The notes below the pieces were generated by a model, which was given only the letters and a program-made list of their open reading frames with translations, ran no database searches and was not told the origin of the DNA. The position numbers and the translations under genes are program-made. This document shows, in pieces, positions 43,454 through 54,654 of a DNA stretch of 64,000 nucleotides (position 1 is the first letter of the stretch; each line of letters starts with the position of its first letter). This DNA comes from Rachicladosporium sp. CCFEE 5018. Taxonomy: Eukaryota > Ascomycota > Dothideomycetes > Cladosporiales > Cladosporiaceae. The stretch is taken from assembly GCA_002077045.2 (NCBI GenBank), contig KZ111149.1:1152915-1216914 (forward strand), read 5' to 3'.

Positions 43454-45551
43454 TCAGATCAGGAGGAAGTCCCATTGCTTCTGACGCATGACGTCGCGCC
43501 AGTGAACGCGAGTAGCGTCGCCATTGGCAGCTGCTGCGTCGTGCATGCTCCAGGTATCGTGCAGGAGCTCGCGGATGCGCCCGAATGAGCCGAAATCTGC
43601 TGCGTCGCCGAGCTTGGCGCAGCGGTCGGAGAACATGGAGCGGTAAGGTGTGTCTGCAGTCGCACTAACACCAGCAATGAGCAGCGGCCAGGCTAGGCTG
43701 CGGTCGAAGCCCTCCGCGCCTTCAGGGATGAAGCTCATGAAGTCGCAGAACTGTGCGACGAGGTGTCGCATGCTCGGTGAGTTTGGCTCGTAGCCTGGGA
43801 CTAACGTGCAGAGGTAGATGCGTGCGGCGACGCGGAAGATGGCTGTGACGTTCGTGCGAAGCTGCTTCGGTCGCAGCGCGCCAGTGGTCGAGATGCAGGA
43901 GCTGACGGCACCGCCCATGCCCTCCGTCTGGCCAATCTCCGCTGCCAGGATCTCGACATACTTGCAGAGCATAACATCGTCCAGGCCCTCAGACTTTTGG
44001 AGGTCGAGGCAGGCGATTTCCGAGATGAGGAACATGATCTGGTCGTCGCAGCCCATGAGCTCACCAAGTCCAGCGCTGCCACGATTCAGATTGAGCTCGC
44101 GGTAGGTATCAGCGAATGTCGGTGCGCGGCCCATGATGGTTGCGCCGAGAATGTCAATCCATGACGCAAGTGTCATGTTGAAAGATGGGTGAAACACTCC
44201 ACTCGCAGACAGCTCGACTGCAGTCTTGGGAAGCTCGAGCTTGTGGATCAAGCTTGTGGCTGCTTGGAAGTGCTGATGCCACGGGATGTCTGGGAGCGCA
44301 TCGTCTGGACGCCCGACGGAGCACTGAAAGAAGATCATGCCCAGAGTCGCCTCCAGGATCTGGCTGTGGTTGACATCTTGGCCGAGCGCCTCACAGAGCT
44401 CGGAGATGGCAGAGTATCGGTGGCGGACAATGTCATTGTCGATTTGCTCGCCAACAAGGCCCTCAGTCGCTTTCATGTGAGTAGCGGCAACTGAAAGACA
44501 GCAATGCAGATATGGCTTGTTTGACTCCAGGGCCGGAAGCACGACATCTGAGCGGGTCGAGCCGTGCTGGTTCGCATCCAGGATTGGGAAGATTAGCTTG
44601 ATCACCTTGTCCAGGAAATGACTGAGGAGATACTTGTCGCACTCTTCTACCTCGACAATAGTCTCATGGGTCGGAGTCATCTGGCCGTGCGGGAATTCGA
44701 AGAAGTCGAAGTCGACTGGCTCCTCCGGGAAAGTCTCGTGCAGGTTCTCATGATACTCCTGTTGGATCCAGCTATCTGCAGGAAACGCAGGCATGCCATT
44801 GGCTTGCGGTGGCGGCTGGAAAGTGCTGAACGTCGATATCGTCGAGTCGCGTCGTGTCTGCACATCGTTGACAAAGACAGATCGCTCGGTCTTGATGTCC
44901 ACTTCGTAAGGCGAGAACATTGGGTATTGCGAGTGCGACATGAGGTGCTGCGGTGGCGGCGGGATCTGGAAGTAGCCATCAGGCGTAATGTGAGTGAAGT
45001 CGGAAAATGGTGAGTCCACAGAAGGCGCGCGAGTGTGAGGCATGGAGTCCGAGTAGATATCCGCTGACGTTGGCGCAGAAGGCACAGAATGGCATAGTGA
45101 TGGTGGTGTCGATGCGCCATGCTGATGAGGAGTAGGGACTTTCTTGGACACCTGCGTTTGCTTGATCACGTTCTTGATCACTTCCTTCTGCTGGCGTCGC
45201 TGCTCGCCATTCGACCACCACATCGGCCGCTTGTAGTCGCATCGCAGACCCAAGTGCCGACAGGCTTTGCAGGATGGCTTGCCTTCCTCGCACTTCTTTC
45301 TTCGCAATCTGCAAGTGAAGCAACCTGAAACACGATCAGTTCTGTCCAAGCTCAGGCGGAAGGGAAGGAAGGGACGCACCTGACCGAGATCGCCTGTGCA
45401 TCTTCGCCGCAGCAGCTGCAGCAGCTTTTCCTTCTGCTGACGTCGCATTACTCTTCTTCACCGCTGGAGCGGCCATCGTCGTTGTGCGTGGTATCGTAAC
45501 GTCTGCGACCGGCGCGGACGAAGACATGTGGGTGAATATGTACAGCTTCAA
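43454..45551 (-). CDS. Zn2Cys6 fungal transcription factor
   Basis: Two exons on the minus strand: 45551-45380 and 45324-43454, with a 55-nt intron (GTGCGT donor, TTTCAG acceptor). Spliced length is 680 residues from the first ATG, or 672 from the ATG at 45527 (MSSSAPV), which may be the true start. The intron lies right before the zinc cluster, so the unspliced ORF has a wrong N-terminus. The binuclear cluster CFTCRLRRKKCEEGKPSC continues KACRHLGLRC, giving C-x2-C-x6-C-x5-C-x2-C-x6-C. A Gln/Lys-rich linker and a disordered Ser/Pro region follow. The C-terminal 430 residues are the helical fungal-specific regulatory domain (DKVIKLIFPILDANQHG; CCLSVAATHMKA). Target genes are unknown. Confidence 0.9.
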
Positions 45552-48158
45552 GTGGATCTATCCAGGATGCAGGGATTAGGCCAATCAATGGCTGGGGTCG
45601 AAGAGAACAGGGTGCGGAGTGACCGTATAGGCAGGGCACCACGGGTTCGGAAGATTAAACGATAGCGTATTCGAAGCCTGGCCAGCGGGCGTTCGATCGA
45701 GTGAAGGACGCGAGAAAGAAAGAGAACAAATTATTGTCGATCAACGAGCAGCTGGTCGAGTCCACAGAGAGATGGGTAGTGGTGGTACCTTATATGACCA
45801 GCCTTGGACTCAAAGAGACCAAATTGGCTCTCATTCTATTCTTGGGCCACGGCCAGATGATAGATGAGGTGGAGGTGTGCGGTGAAGCATGAGTGCGGCC
45901 CAGCAGGTAATGTGAGCTAAATGCTGCCGGCAAGCGGGTCTGCGCGGCGCCATTGGACGCTCGAGATGAACTTGCATGAGTTAGCTCCACTACCCAGTGA
46001 TCACCCCCGCCCACGCTTTTGGTGCACTGTCCTCGTCTGCCATTAACAACGATCCGACTGGGAGGTCGTGCTTATTGCAATCTGGCACGGCTGAACCTTG
46101 AACCCACTGAGCTAGTATGAAGAGGTTATCGATGCGATTGCAAGGCGCATCTACACAACATTCAATTCATCGTAAAAGTGCGCGGTGAAGTCGCAGAGCA
46201 TTGGGACAGCCAGGCGTGGGGTTTCACTGGAGCTTTGCCTGTTCTCGATGATTTTCCGGATGCTACGATATCTGCATGCGGAAGAATGCTTGATGGTACG
46301 CCCTCGGCTACAAGGCCGTTGTTAATGCATGTCAGAACGTAACTTCACCCGGACCTGCAGCAGACACTGTGGGTCCAGACCAATGTTGCTCCCTTGCAGG
46401 CAGATTCGACTCGTGCTCTCCTCTCGTGAAGCGGTGAGGATCGACGTTGCAGTCATGGCGTGTCATGTCAAAGCCCTGCTTGTTCCCTTCGAATAACCAG
46501 AGTGCGACCGAAGATCGACCGCGTGGGATAGCGAGGAGAGAGAGAGATGGCTGTTGGCGCTGGCTGGTGTGACGACTTGGAGACACCGTGCATTAGTGTC
46601 GAGATGAACTGAAGTCGGACGAGCCAGTCAAAGACGATAAGTGCGCTGCGGGGCCGTTGCGCCGTGCTCGTCGGCGCGTGCCCGCCTCCAATAAGGTTCA
46701 CGGTCCGTTCATGCGATCTCCACTTCGATAGACCTCACTCTCTAGAACTTCGTTGATTGCTGAGGAAGATTCCTGTCTGTCGTGAAGATCGTGGTGCCTT
46801 GAAAGAACTCGGTACGAACCTGTAGCGAGAGATATACTCGTCGTCCGCCTGGACATCGGATCAAAGGATACGGACGTCCGCGCGATGTCGCTGTATCTGG
46901 GCCACGAGGTCTGGCACGACTCGCGTACATTCTTGTGGCGCCCACTGACGATCTAGACATCCCGCTTGCGATTGCGATTCGCTACCAAGTGTCAGGCACG
47001 CCATAATCCTGCCAAGGCTTATCGGACGACGGGCCAACATGCTGGCCGCCGCTTGTGGTATGCTTTCTTGTTTCCCCTACTGATTGCACCCGTCGAGTAT
47101 TGCCAATCCCATCTACTGGAGACTAGTCTTCCACATCACATGTCGTATCACGAGACGATGTGTGAAGCGGTCTGCACAAGTGGCCGATTACGGTGGGCAT
47201 TGCGGCCGCGTGATACCTGAGAGTTCACACGAGCAGCCATGTGCTACATCGACCCGCCACTTCTCGTGGACATCGCGCGACGTGGTGTGCCGGCGTGGTA
47301 GACGCTGTGGAGTCTGTACGCCTCGACATGCGAGCACTACCGTAACGCGACGTGCCGTGCGAGGTCGGAGTGAAGAATCTGATACACATGCTGTGTTCAA
47401 GTGCTCGCATCTCGCCGTCCGGCCTCACATGCCCGGGCTCTCTCTCAGCAGAAGTGCGATCGCCACGAAATCTTCACGAAGCTCTGTGTGAGATCGGAAG
47501 AAACGGCCTCGCTCGCCAGATTCATCCCGAAGCAAGTGGGTGATCGACAGTGGGGTGCGCCATCCGACGACCGTTGTCAAGTTGCGAGAAAGAGACCATA
47601 ATTAGCTCACTTTCCTCAGAGGATCCACTTTCAGAGGGTACGATCAAGAAAGGCAGGAAGATATATTGTGGCTTGCCGTAGCAGAATCGACCACTAACCA
47701 ATGGCCCGCAGCCGCCCGGGTACAGTGTCATGCAGGGCGAGCATCTTGGACTCCACCCACAAAGCTAGAGACCCTGGCCCTGGCATTCGCCGGCTCTGGA
47801 CAGTGGAAGGTAGGTGTAGACGACGAGCCACAGCACAGCACGCGGTGTGAGGGTTGCCGTTGGCGCCGGTTGTCACGCTGTCTGCAGGCTTCAATGCACA
47901 AGCACATCACTTGCGTCTGAGCTTATGCGCGCGCGAGACTATCACTCTTGGTATAGAAGAAACACATGGTGCACTCGCGCCCGGCGCCCGGCCGTGACCG
48001 ACCTTTGACTTCCTGCAACCACGCCGCACACTTGCATTGCGACGTGAATAGAGTATGACGACTGGCAACAGTACAGGATAGAGCATCGACACTGCTTAGC
48101 AAAGCAACTTACACATTCGCTTGTTGTAACCCACAGAGAACACCACACCGCCGCCGTC
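45552..48158. other. 2.6-kb intergenic region, no gene recognised
   Basis: The longest gene-free stretch of the window, between the divergent zinc-cluster and SAM-PH genes. Only short overlapping ORFs in several frames are present. Near 46105 the minus strand has a tRNA A-box-like TAGCTCAGTGGG, but no D-stem, anticodon stem or matching B box forms. It may hold long promoters or untranslated exons. Confidence 0.45.
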
Positions 48159-50710
48159 ATGCAGGCCATGGCCTTGGATACGCCTCTGGAGGCTGGTGGA
48201 GAGATGTTCTCGAGACCTAAGACACAGTCGATATTTCTGCCCAGGTCGTCGTCGGCGAGACCTGTGTCAGAGGCAACGGAGATATTCGATACGGATCTTG
48301 ATACCGATAGCGAGTTCGAGGAGGAGAAGGACCAGATGCCATCACCCCCGTCGCCTAAGGGCAGCTTTGAATCGGTGAGTGATAATGACCGCAATTACCC
48401 AGTCGCAAGGCTAACAGCGAAACCAGGATGACAGCCGGCGGCGAAGTCAAACAACCATCTCATCATACGAGGAAGCTCCAACACCTAGCTCGACATCAAG
48501 TCGAAGAAGACCGCTCGAGCTCCAGCTCCAGGTCAACACAGGGCCCAAGAGGACCACATCTATTCAGAGCATCACAGGCATCGGCAGATGCTGTCTTCGA
48601 CCATGCACTTCAGATGTCGCCACTATTTCCCAAGCAGATTCCACCACGAACAGAAACCGCATTCTCGCAACAGACTGTAACGCCAATCACACAGCAGCAG
48701 CAGTTCGGCTTCTCGATCGACGCTATCATGAATCGATCACTGAGTGACCCTACTGACGCAGAAGGCGAGATTCGCCGGTGGAACCCAACCCAAGTTATCG
48801 ACTGGATGGTCGATAGTGGCATGGAGGAGTCCATCATTGAATGCTTTGAGCTCCACGACATCAGCGGAAACGTTTTGAAGGACCTGCAGTTCGACGATCT
48901 CAAGGAGCTGGGCATTCAGTCGTTCGGCAAACGTCATCAGCTCTGGAGTGCGATCTCGACATTGCAAGGTCGTGACGGCAGCATCAGCCCAGTAGCCACA
49001 CCTTTCCAGGACGTCAGTCGGCCCTGCACGTCAAATACTAGACGCTCACCTAGCCGAGGTGGAGATGTCTGCGAGACGCCTATTGACGGTGATCAGACCC
49101 CGATCGAGTGCGGCGGCAAGAAGCGACGAGGACGCAAGATGCCAAAGGCTCTCGATGTCATCACGCCTATGGAGTCAGTGTCCATTGTCGCCATCGAGCA
49201 GCTTCTGCCAAAGCCACACAAGTGCGCCAAGGGCGATCGGTGTGCGAAGTTCCGGAAGCAGCAACGTGAGCTACAGCAACTCCAGGAGGAGCATGGAATC
49301 GGTCGCTTCCCAATCAGCCCCACGAAAGGTGGTCGGATCTTTGTGCACGGCGACCCAGGCAATGCTTGGACAGCCGACAACCTCATTCCGGGCGAAGTCA
49401 GACGTCTGAACGAGCTGCCTCACGACGAAACAAGACCACAATCGGAGGCTATGCCGTCTGTCGTCGCCTCTTCAGATGCTCTTGGCCCGGGTCAGCTGCC
49501 TGCCTTTATGCTCCACCAAGACATGCTCGACCGGCTTGACAAGCGGGATCCTCAGGACAATGTAAAGCAGTTCCTAAGCTTCCAGCACGTGCAGACACCT
49601 TCGCCACCGATCGAGGAGCATTATCTTGATGGTACTCTCACACCCGTCGAGCGTCCAGCTACTACGCCTCCGCAAGACATACTTCCCTTATTTCCAGAGG
49701 AGCATGTGCCATGCTACCCATACCAAGTTCAACCGTCATTACAGATCCCAGATTACACACAGAACCCTCATCAACAACTCAAGTCACTACCAAAGCTCGC
49801 CATCCCACGCTCAGCAAGCGCAGCACCAGATTTGCATCACCTGAGATCACCAGACACTGCCTACGCGACGCTTCGCAGCGCCACTGCATCACCGGGAGGC
49901 ATCTACCGCCTGGCCACTCCAGCATCAGAGATGGACGTCCCCGTCACAGCCTACTCCAATGGGCCCATCACACGCGACGCTTCACAATCAGTCCCACCAG
50001 GCATGCAGTTCCGCGAGCCACAACAGATCTCCCGCTCCGCCTCGCGAGCACAACACTGGCACCGCCCCTCCTTCGCCCTCCCCGCAGTCCAAGAAAACGA
50101 GCCACTCTCGCCATCCGCAGCCCAACCCAGGCCAAGCCTAAGCAGTACCCGCACCGGCAGCTCCACAGGCTCCAGCACGCTCTCCAACAAACCTCGGGAC
50201 CCAGCACATCACAGCCCAAATGTCCAGCAATTCGGCTACGGCGCCGACTGCTCCCACGCAGGCTGGATGCGCAAGCGCAAGACCAAGATGCTGCGCCACG
50301 AGTGGACCGACGCTCACTTCCGTCTCAACGGCACACAGCTAGCCATGCACTCCAACGCGCGCCTGAACGCCTCAACGCTAGACACCATCGACGTGGACAA
50401 ATACGCCGTTGCCTGCTCTACCGCTCCCTCAAGCTCCAAGCTCAGCGCGGCGTTCAAAGGCTTCAACATCAAGTCCAGCGACGCTTCGGCGAAACAGCAA
50501 GCTGACGCAGCGGCTTTCGCGTTCCAGCTTGTACCTAACAGGGAAGCTGGCATCGCGGCGCAAAAGGCTGCTAGTAGCGGTAAGACGCATCATTTTGCTG
50601 TGAAGACGAAGGATGAGCGGATCGATTGGATGAGGGAGCTTATGCTTGCGAAGGCGCTGCAGCAGAAGGGCAAGGGGTTTGAGGTTGAGATTTATGGTGA
50701 TCGGGCTTAG
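48159..50710 (+). CDS. SAM and PH domain protein (polarity/signalling scaffold)
   Basis: Exon 1 runs 48159-48374 and ends at a good donor (GTGAGT, 48375); the best acceptor (GCTAAC branch, CCAG) ends at 48426. After it the phase-0 reading (DDSRRRSQTTISSYEEAP) looks like protein, yet the domain-bearing ORF up to 50710 is one frame away. A 35-nt intron to 48409 would keep the frame; otherwise a second weak intron or an indel near 48515-48580 is needed. Domains: SAM (WNPTQVIDWMVDSGMEESII, then ELGIQSFGKRHQLWSAI), a Cys-containing KPHKCAKGDRCAKFRKQQ segment, a long disordered region, and a C-terminal PH domain (HAGWMRKRKTKMLRHEWTDA; HFAVKTKDERIDWMRELM). Related fungal proteins act at cell ends with Rho-type GTPases; the role here is inferred. 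Confidence 0.8.
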
Positions 50711-51153
50711 GTCTGTGGCGACGTGGGGGTTCGAGGGGTTGGTGGTGAAGGGTTGGCGTTTGGGATGGCTTGGATACCCTACTTCGGTTGCCTTTCGGTG
50801 GGTTGCAGGGGAGGCTGCTGCATGATGCTAATGGCCAAGGCGGGTAGTCGATGGATCGCATAGGTCGGATGGAGTAGTATAGTGTAGGCTGACGAGCACA
50901 TGAAACATGACCAACACAATGCACCGCTTCCTTCGCCTCGAACGTGCGCATGTTTGACTGCGTTGAAAGTCATGGGTATCATAGTATGCTCCTGCACTCT
51001 GTCGTCAGAGCGCGCAGCCCAAGGTCCGTTGTCACAGCAAGCGCCGGCCGCCACGCTGACCCTAAGCGCCGACTTTTCGAAATTCCAGCAAAACTCCTGA
51101 CCGCCTCAGCACACTGACGGCGCAGTCGTACTGGAACGCATCTGGAACCCAAC
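50711..51153. other. Intergenic region between convergent genes, no gene recognised
   Basis: 3' regions of the SAM-PH gene and BUD23. Nothing recognised. Confidence 0.4.
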
Positions 51154-51978
51154 CTAGAACGCAATCTTTCTCTTCCTTCCCGTATACTTCGACGTAGCCT
51201 TCACCACCTTCCCCTTCGCCTCCATCTGCCCCTTCTTCCGCATAATCCACGCCTTACTTCCCTTCTTCTCTCTCTCCACGCCGCGCTTCCTCTCCTTCCG
51301 CCGCGCATCCTGCACGTCCACATCTGCCAGCCCGCCCACAGTCCCCGTAATATCTCCGCCACCCACCGTAAGCACGAGGTAGACTTTCAAACTCTTGGTG
51401 TCCGGGTCGTCTTCCAGTATACCGGCGCCGAAACCAGCTTTGATAGCAGCGTTGGAGATCATGCTGCGTTGCTGCGAGTTCTTGGGGTAGAATTGGCAGA
51501 CTGCGCGGCCGCCTCGCCGTAAGCTGGCGTACAGCCCGTCGAAGAAGCGTTTTAGTCGGCCATCGGGGGAGACGTCTGAGGACTCGGCGTTGCAGAGCCA
51601 TTGTATTGCGCTGATGCTGATCGCCGCGTCGAAACTGCCTGCTCTGAATGGTACCCCTTGTCCGATGTCTGCTAGCAGCATATCACCCTCGACATCTCTG
51701 TCCAGAGCTTGTGCGAGCATGGAGGAGGAGATGTCCATGCCGACCCAGACGTGGGGTCCGCCTTCATCGGGCGGGACGTCTGAGAGGATCTCGCCGCTTA
51801 GCCCGGAGCCGCAGCCAACGTCGAGGATTAGAGAGGGGGAGGTGAGGTCGAGCAGTTCGAGAGCGCGGTGGGTCATGGAGGCTTGTATGTTTTTTATGCT
51901 GGAGGAGGTGGTGTTATTGCGGGACTCGGTGTCGTTGTAGAAGAGATCCGGCGGGAGGGAGTCCTCGGGGCGGGACAT
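51154..51978 (-). CDS. BUD23: 18S rRNA (guanine-N7) methyltransferase Bud23
   Basis: Start chosen at ATG 51978 (MSRPEDSLPPDLFYND), which matches the family; an upstream in-frame ATG at 52026 adds 16 unlikely residues. Length 274. Class I methyltransferase motifs: LILDVGCGSGLSGEIL, WVGMDISSSML, DIGQGVPFRAGSFDAAIS and AIQWLCNAE. The C-terminus is the basic Bud23 tail (MRKKGQMEAKGKVVKATSKY, then TGRKRKIAF). Bud23 with Trm112 methylates one guanine of 18S rRNA (G1575 in yeast) and helps small-subunit export. It is divergent from the SVP26 gene with 287 nt between. Confidence 0.94.
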   Translation of the reverse strand: MSRPEDSLPPDLFYNDTESRNNTTSSSIKNIQASMTHRALELLDLTSPSLILDVGCGSGLSGEILSDVPPDEGGPHVWVGMDISSSMLAQALDRDVEGDMLLADIGQGVPFRAGSFDAAISISAIQWLCNAESSDVSPDGRLKRFFDGLYASLRRGGRAVCQFYPKNSQQRSMISNAAIKAGFGAGILEDDPDTKSLKVYLVLTVGGGDITGTVGGLADVDVQDARRKERKRGVEREKKGSKAWIMRKKGQMEAKGKVVKATSKYTGRKRKIAF

Positions 51979-52265
51979 GATGGCGGTGTTGCACTGAGTA
52001 TGCCAGTCTGAGGGGCGCGCATTCACTGATGTCCAGATGCTATGCCATGGCTTCGTCTAGAGACTGCTACATTCGAATTCCACAAATGAATTCGAGCCTC
52101 GAAACTGTATTTCTCCACAACCCGGCGGGCCTGCAGATCATCGTTGGGTGACGCAAGATCGCCAAAAGCTTCGACACGTTGACACTTGGTCCATATCTTG
52201 TCGTTGTGCTGCCATCTTGTCTCCTCTCACATCGTGTGCACTTCGTCGCCACGGTCGTCGCCACC
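51979..52265. promoter_or_regulatory. Bidirectional promoter region BUD23/SVP26
   Basis: 287 nt between two divergent starts; both promoters must lie here. No defined site recognised. Confidence 0.5.
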
Positions 52266-53018
52266 ATGTGGATCTTGCCGTTGCTCGTGAGCATATTCCC
52301 TGGGAGAAGCAAGCACCCCAAGCTAACATTCTATTAGGGCTACATCGGCCTCCTCCTCGGCTTCCTCTTCCTCACCCTAGCCATCGCAAGTGGCCTCTAC
52401 TACCTATCTGAGCTCGTGGAAGAACACTCAGTCATTGCGAAGAAGACTTTGACGCGACTCATCTATGCCGTGATAGGCATGCAAGTACTCCTAACAGCAG
52501 TCGACCGACTTCCCATTTGGCTCAGCTCAATCAGCATCGGCAGTCATGTCCTCTACCTCCAGAACCTCCGTCGCTTCCCATGGGTCAAGCTCACAGAGCC
52601 AGTGTTCCTCGCCTCATGCGTCGCAGTCCTAGCAAACCACTACCTCTGGTTCCGTCACTTCTCCCCGCCTTCTACCCCACCGATGCGCTACAATTACTAC
52701 GATCAACCTGCCACACCTTCCTTCACCGAGATCGCGTCCTTCTTTGGTCTACAAGTGTGGCTTGTGCCGTTCTCGCTCTTCGTCAGCTTGAGTGCTGGCG
52801 AGAATGTGCTACCTAGCATGGGCAGTGAGTACGCGACAGGTGCAGGCAGTAGCTTCACGAGTGCTGGCGCAGTCCCCGAGGTTAGGACTGGGAGAAAGAG
52901 AGCAGGGACACAGAATGCTGGGATGGCGAAGGCTGCTGTCAATGGGGTGAGGGAATGGGTTGGGGAGACGGGAGAGCTAATGGGGTTCTGGCGAGGGGAG
53001 AGGACACGGCCACTATGA
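52266..53018 (+). CDS. SVP26: Svp26/TEX261-type ER-Golgi membrane protein
   Basis: Two exons, 52266-52286 (7 codons, MWILPLL) and 52338-53018, with a 51-nt intron (GTGAGC, AGCTAAC, TATTAG). Spliced length 233. Membrane segments: LPLLGYIGLLLGFLFLTLAI at the start (18 shown residues span the splice junction), LTRLIYAVIGMQVLLTAV, FLASCVAVLANHYLWF and FFGLQVWLVPFSLFVSL. The motif SELVEEHSVIAKK between the first two matches the family. Svp26 is a COPII adaptor that brings type II mannosyltransferases from the ER to the Golgi. The C-terminus is a hydrophilic cytosolic tail. Confidence 0.93.
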
Positions 53019-53838
53019 ATGATGCATGACCATGGACGACTTCACGAAACCATGCTGAGCGTGTCGGACTGACCTCCAAGGGCCTACAGTCATGTGGAGC
53101 ACGCTGGCGTGTAGAGCAGATCTGTAACGAGCAGGGGCAGCAAGAATCCTGGAGTCACGTGTCGTTGTCTTGGCACGGCCGAAAGAGGAATGTCTGCTTA
53201 TTGAGACCAGTATCCGGCCTAGCACCGGAGAACACACCAGCACTTCGGATAGGTTTGAACAACGGTCATTGTTCTGTCTTGCCACGTGCTGCAAACGCGA
53301 TGACATTGACGAGTGCATCGCTGCAGATGAGTATTGGGCTCTATCGACAGATCCACTCCGTCCAAGCTTATAGAAGCGCAACGCACGCATGCTGTGAGCT
53401 CCCCAAGCCGTCGCTATCGCCGTCGACTCTCGACACAAATGTGCAGTGATTCTCTGCAATCCTTGCTTAGATGTTGCTGAATGAACTGCCTGAGGGGACT
53501 CCCCTCTCCGTCCGAATCGGGGTCTCAATAAGCCAGAATCCATTGTATGGCAGAGATGATCAAGTGAACGGTCTTATTGACGATCACCTTGGCGGCACTG
53601 GATAGCCGATCCGGTTCGTTCACCAATGGCGGTTCTTTATCGAAGGCTTATTGGGGCCACCTCGACAGTCCGAGTCCATAAGACCGACTATGCTCTCCGG
53701 TTGCGTCTTCGACTACCACTCACCCACAAGTCATTCCTTACAAGAAGCGACCCTCCACAACAGTAGTCTAAGTCACAAGACCACTGCGACTCCGACACTT
53801 CTTCAACACAACGACATAACACACACAAAACCGCCAAA
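53019..53838. promoter_or_regulatory. Upstream region of the pheromone precursor gene
   Basis: 820 nt. A search by eye for the Ste12 pheromone-response core (TGAAACA or reverse) and for HMG-type sites gave no clear match. The last 150 nt are C/A-rich, likely the 5' leader. Confidence 0.4.
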
Positions 53839-54654
53839 ATGAAGGTCATCTCTCTCCTCGTGGCCATCGCCTTCACCGCCGGTGTGATGGCGGAGGCCTC
53901 CCCCAAGATCAAGCAAAAGTTGTCCCTCTGCGGTTACCACGGCATGAGCTGCGCCAAAGCGAAGCGCGCAGCCGACGCCGTCGCCGATGCTCTCGCCTCC
54001 GCCGAGCCCAAGATCAAGTCGCCCCTCACCCTCTGCGGCTACCATGGCATGAGCTGCGCCAAGGCCCGCAGCATCCTCAGCGAAGTCGCCGACGCCGTCG
54101 ACGAGACCGCCACTACCGTCTCCGCGCGCAGCGCTGACGCCGAGGCCGCTCCCAAGATCAAGCAGAAGCTCTCGCTCTGTGGCTACCACGGCATGAGCTG
54201 CGCTAAGTCCAAGCGCGATGCTGAGGCCGAGCCCAAGATCAAATCCCCTCTTACCCGATGTGGCTACCAAGGTGTCAGCTGCAAGCGCTCCGAGCGCGGC
54301 ATCGACCTCGTCAAGGCTGACAACCCGGAGGTGTTCAAGGATGAGTGTTTCGCTGAGGGTGGCGAGTGCCACGCTGTTCTCAAGGCCGCTGCTGCGTTCC
54401 ACCAGGTCAAGCGTGAGGCTGAGGCTGAGGCGAAGATCAAGTCGCCTCTGACTCGATGCGGGTACCAAGGCATCAGCTGCAAGCGCGATGAGTTCGCTTA
54501 CGAGGCCGCCAAGGTCAACGGTGATCCTGCTGCTTTCGAGGCTGAGGCCGCCTGCAACGCACCCGATGGTGACTGCACTGTTGCTCAGCGCTCGCTCGAC
54601 AACCTTGAGGCTGTTGTCAACAAGGCTGTTGCGGATGTCTACAGGCTCGACTAA
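53839..54654 (+). CDS. Alpha-factor-type mating pheromone precursor with five repeats
   Basis: 271 residues, intronless. A signal peptide (MKVISLLVAIAFTAGVMA) is followed by five copies of a peptide of about 16 residues whose core is CGYxGxSC, with cysteines starting at residues 31, 66, 114, 141 and 207. Copies 1 and 3 read KIKQKLSLCGYHGMSC; copy 2 is KIKSPLTLCGYHGMSC; copies 4 and 5 are KIKSPLTRCGYQG(V/I)SC. KR dibasic sites follow copies 1, 3, 4 and 5, and Ste13-like dipeptides precede copies 4 and 5 (KRDAEAEP, KREAEAEA). Spacers after copies 4 and 5 hold paired cysteines (ECFAEGGEC; ACNAPDGDC), as in CCG-4/PPG1 precursors. These features fit secretion, Kex2 and Ste13 processing, and a disulfide-looped peptide sensed by a Ste2-type receptor. 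The C-xxxGxxC layout resembles known ascomycete alpha pheromones. Confidence 0.88.
   Translation: MKVISLLVAIAFTAGVMAEASPKIKQKLSLCGYHGMSCAKAKRAADAVADALASAEPKIKSPLTLCGYHGMSCAKARSILSEVADAVDETATTVSARSADAEAAPKIKQKLSLCGYHGMSCAKSKRDAEAEPKIKSPLTRCGYQGVSCKRSERGIDLVKADNPEVFKDECFAEGGECHAVLKAAAAFHQVKREAEAEAKIKSPLTRCGYQGISCKRDEFAYEAAKVNGDPAAFEAEAACNAPDGDCTVAQRSLDNLEAVVNKAVADVYRLD

Noticed and set aside
46095..46120. A-box-like sequence suggesting a tRNA on the minus strand
   Set aside because: No cloverleaf stems or B box can be formed around it.
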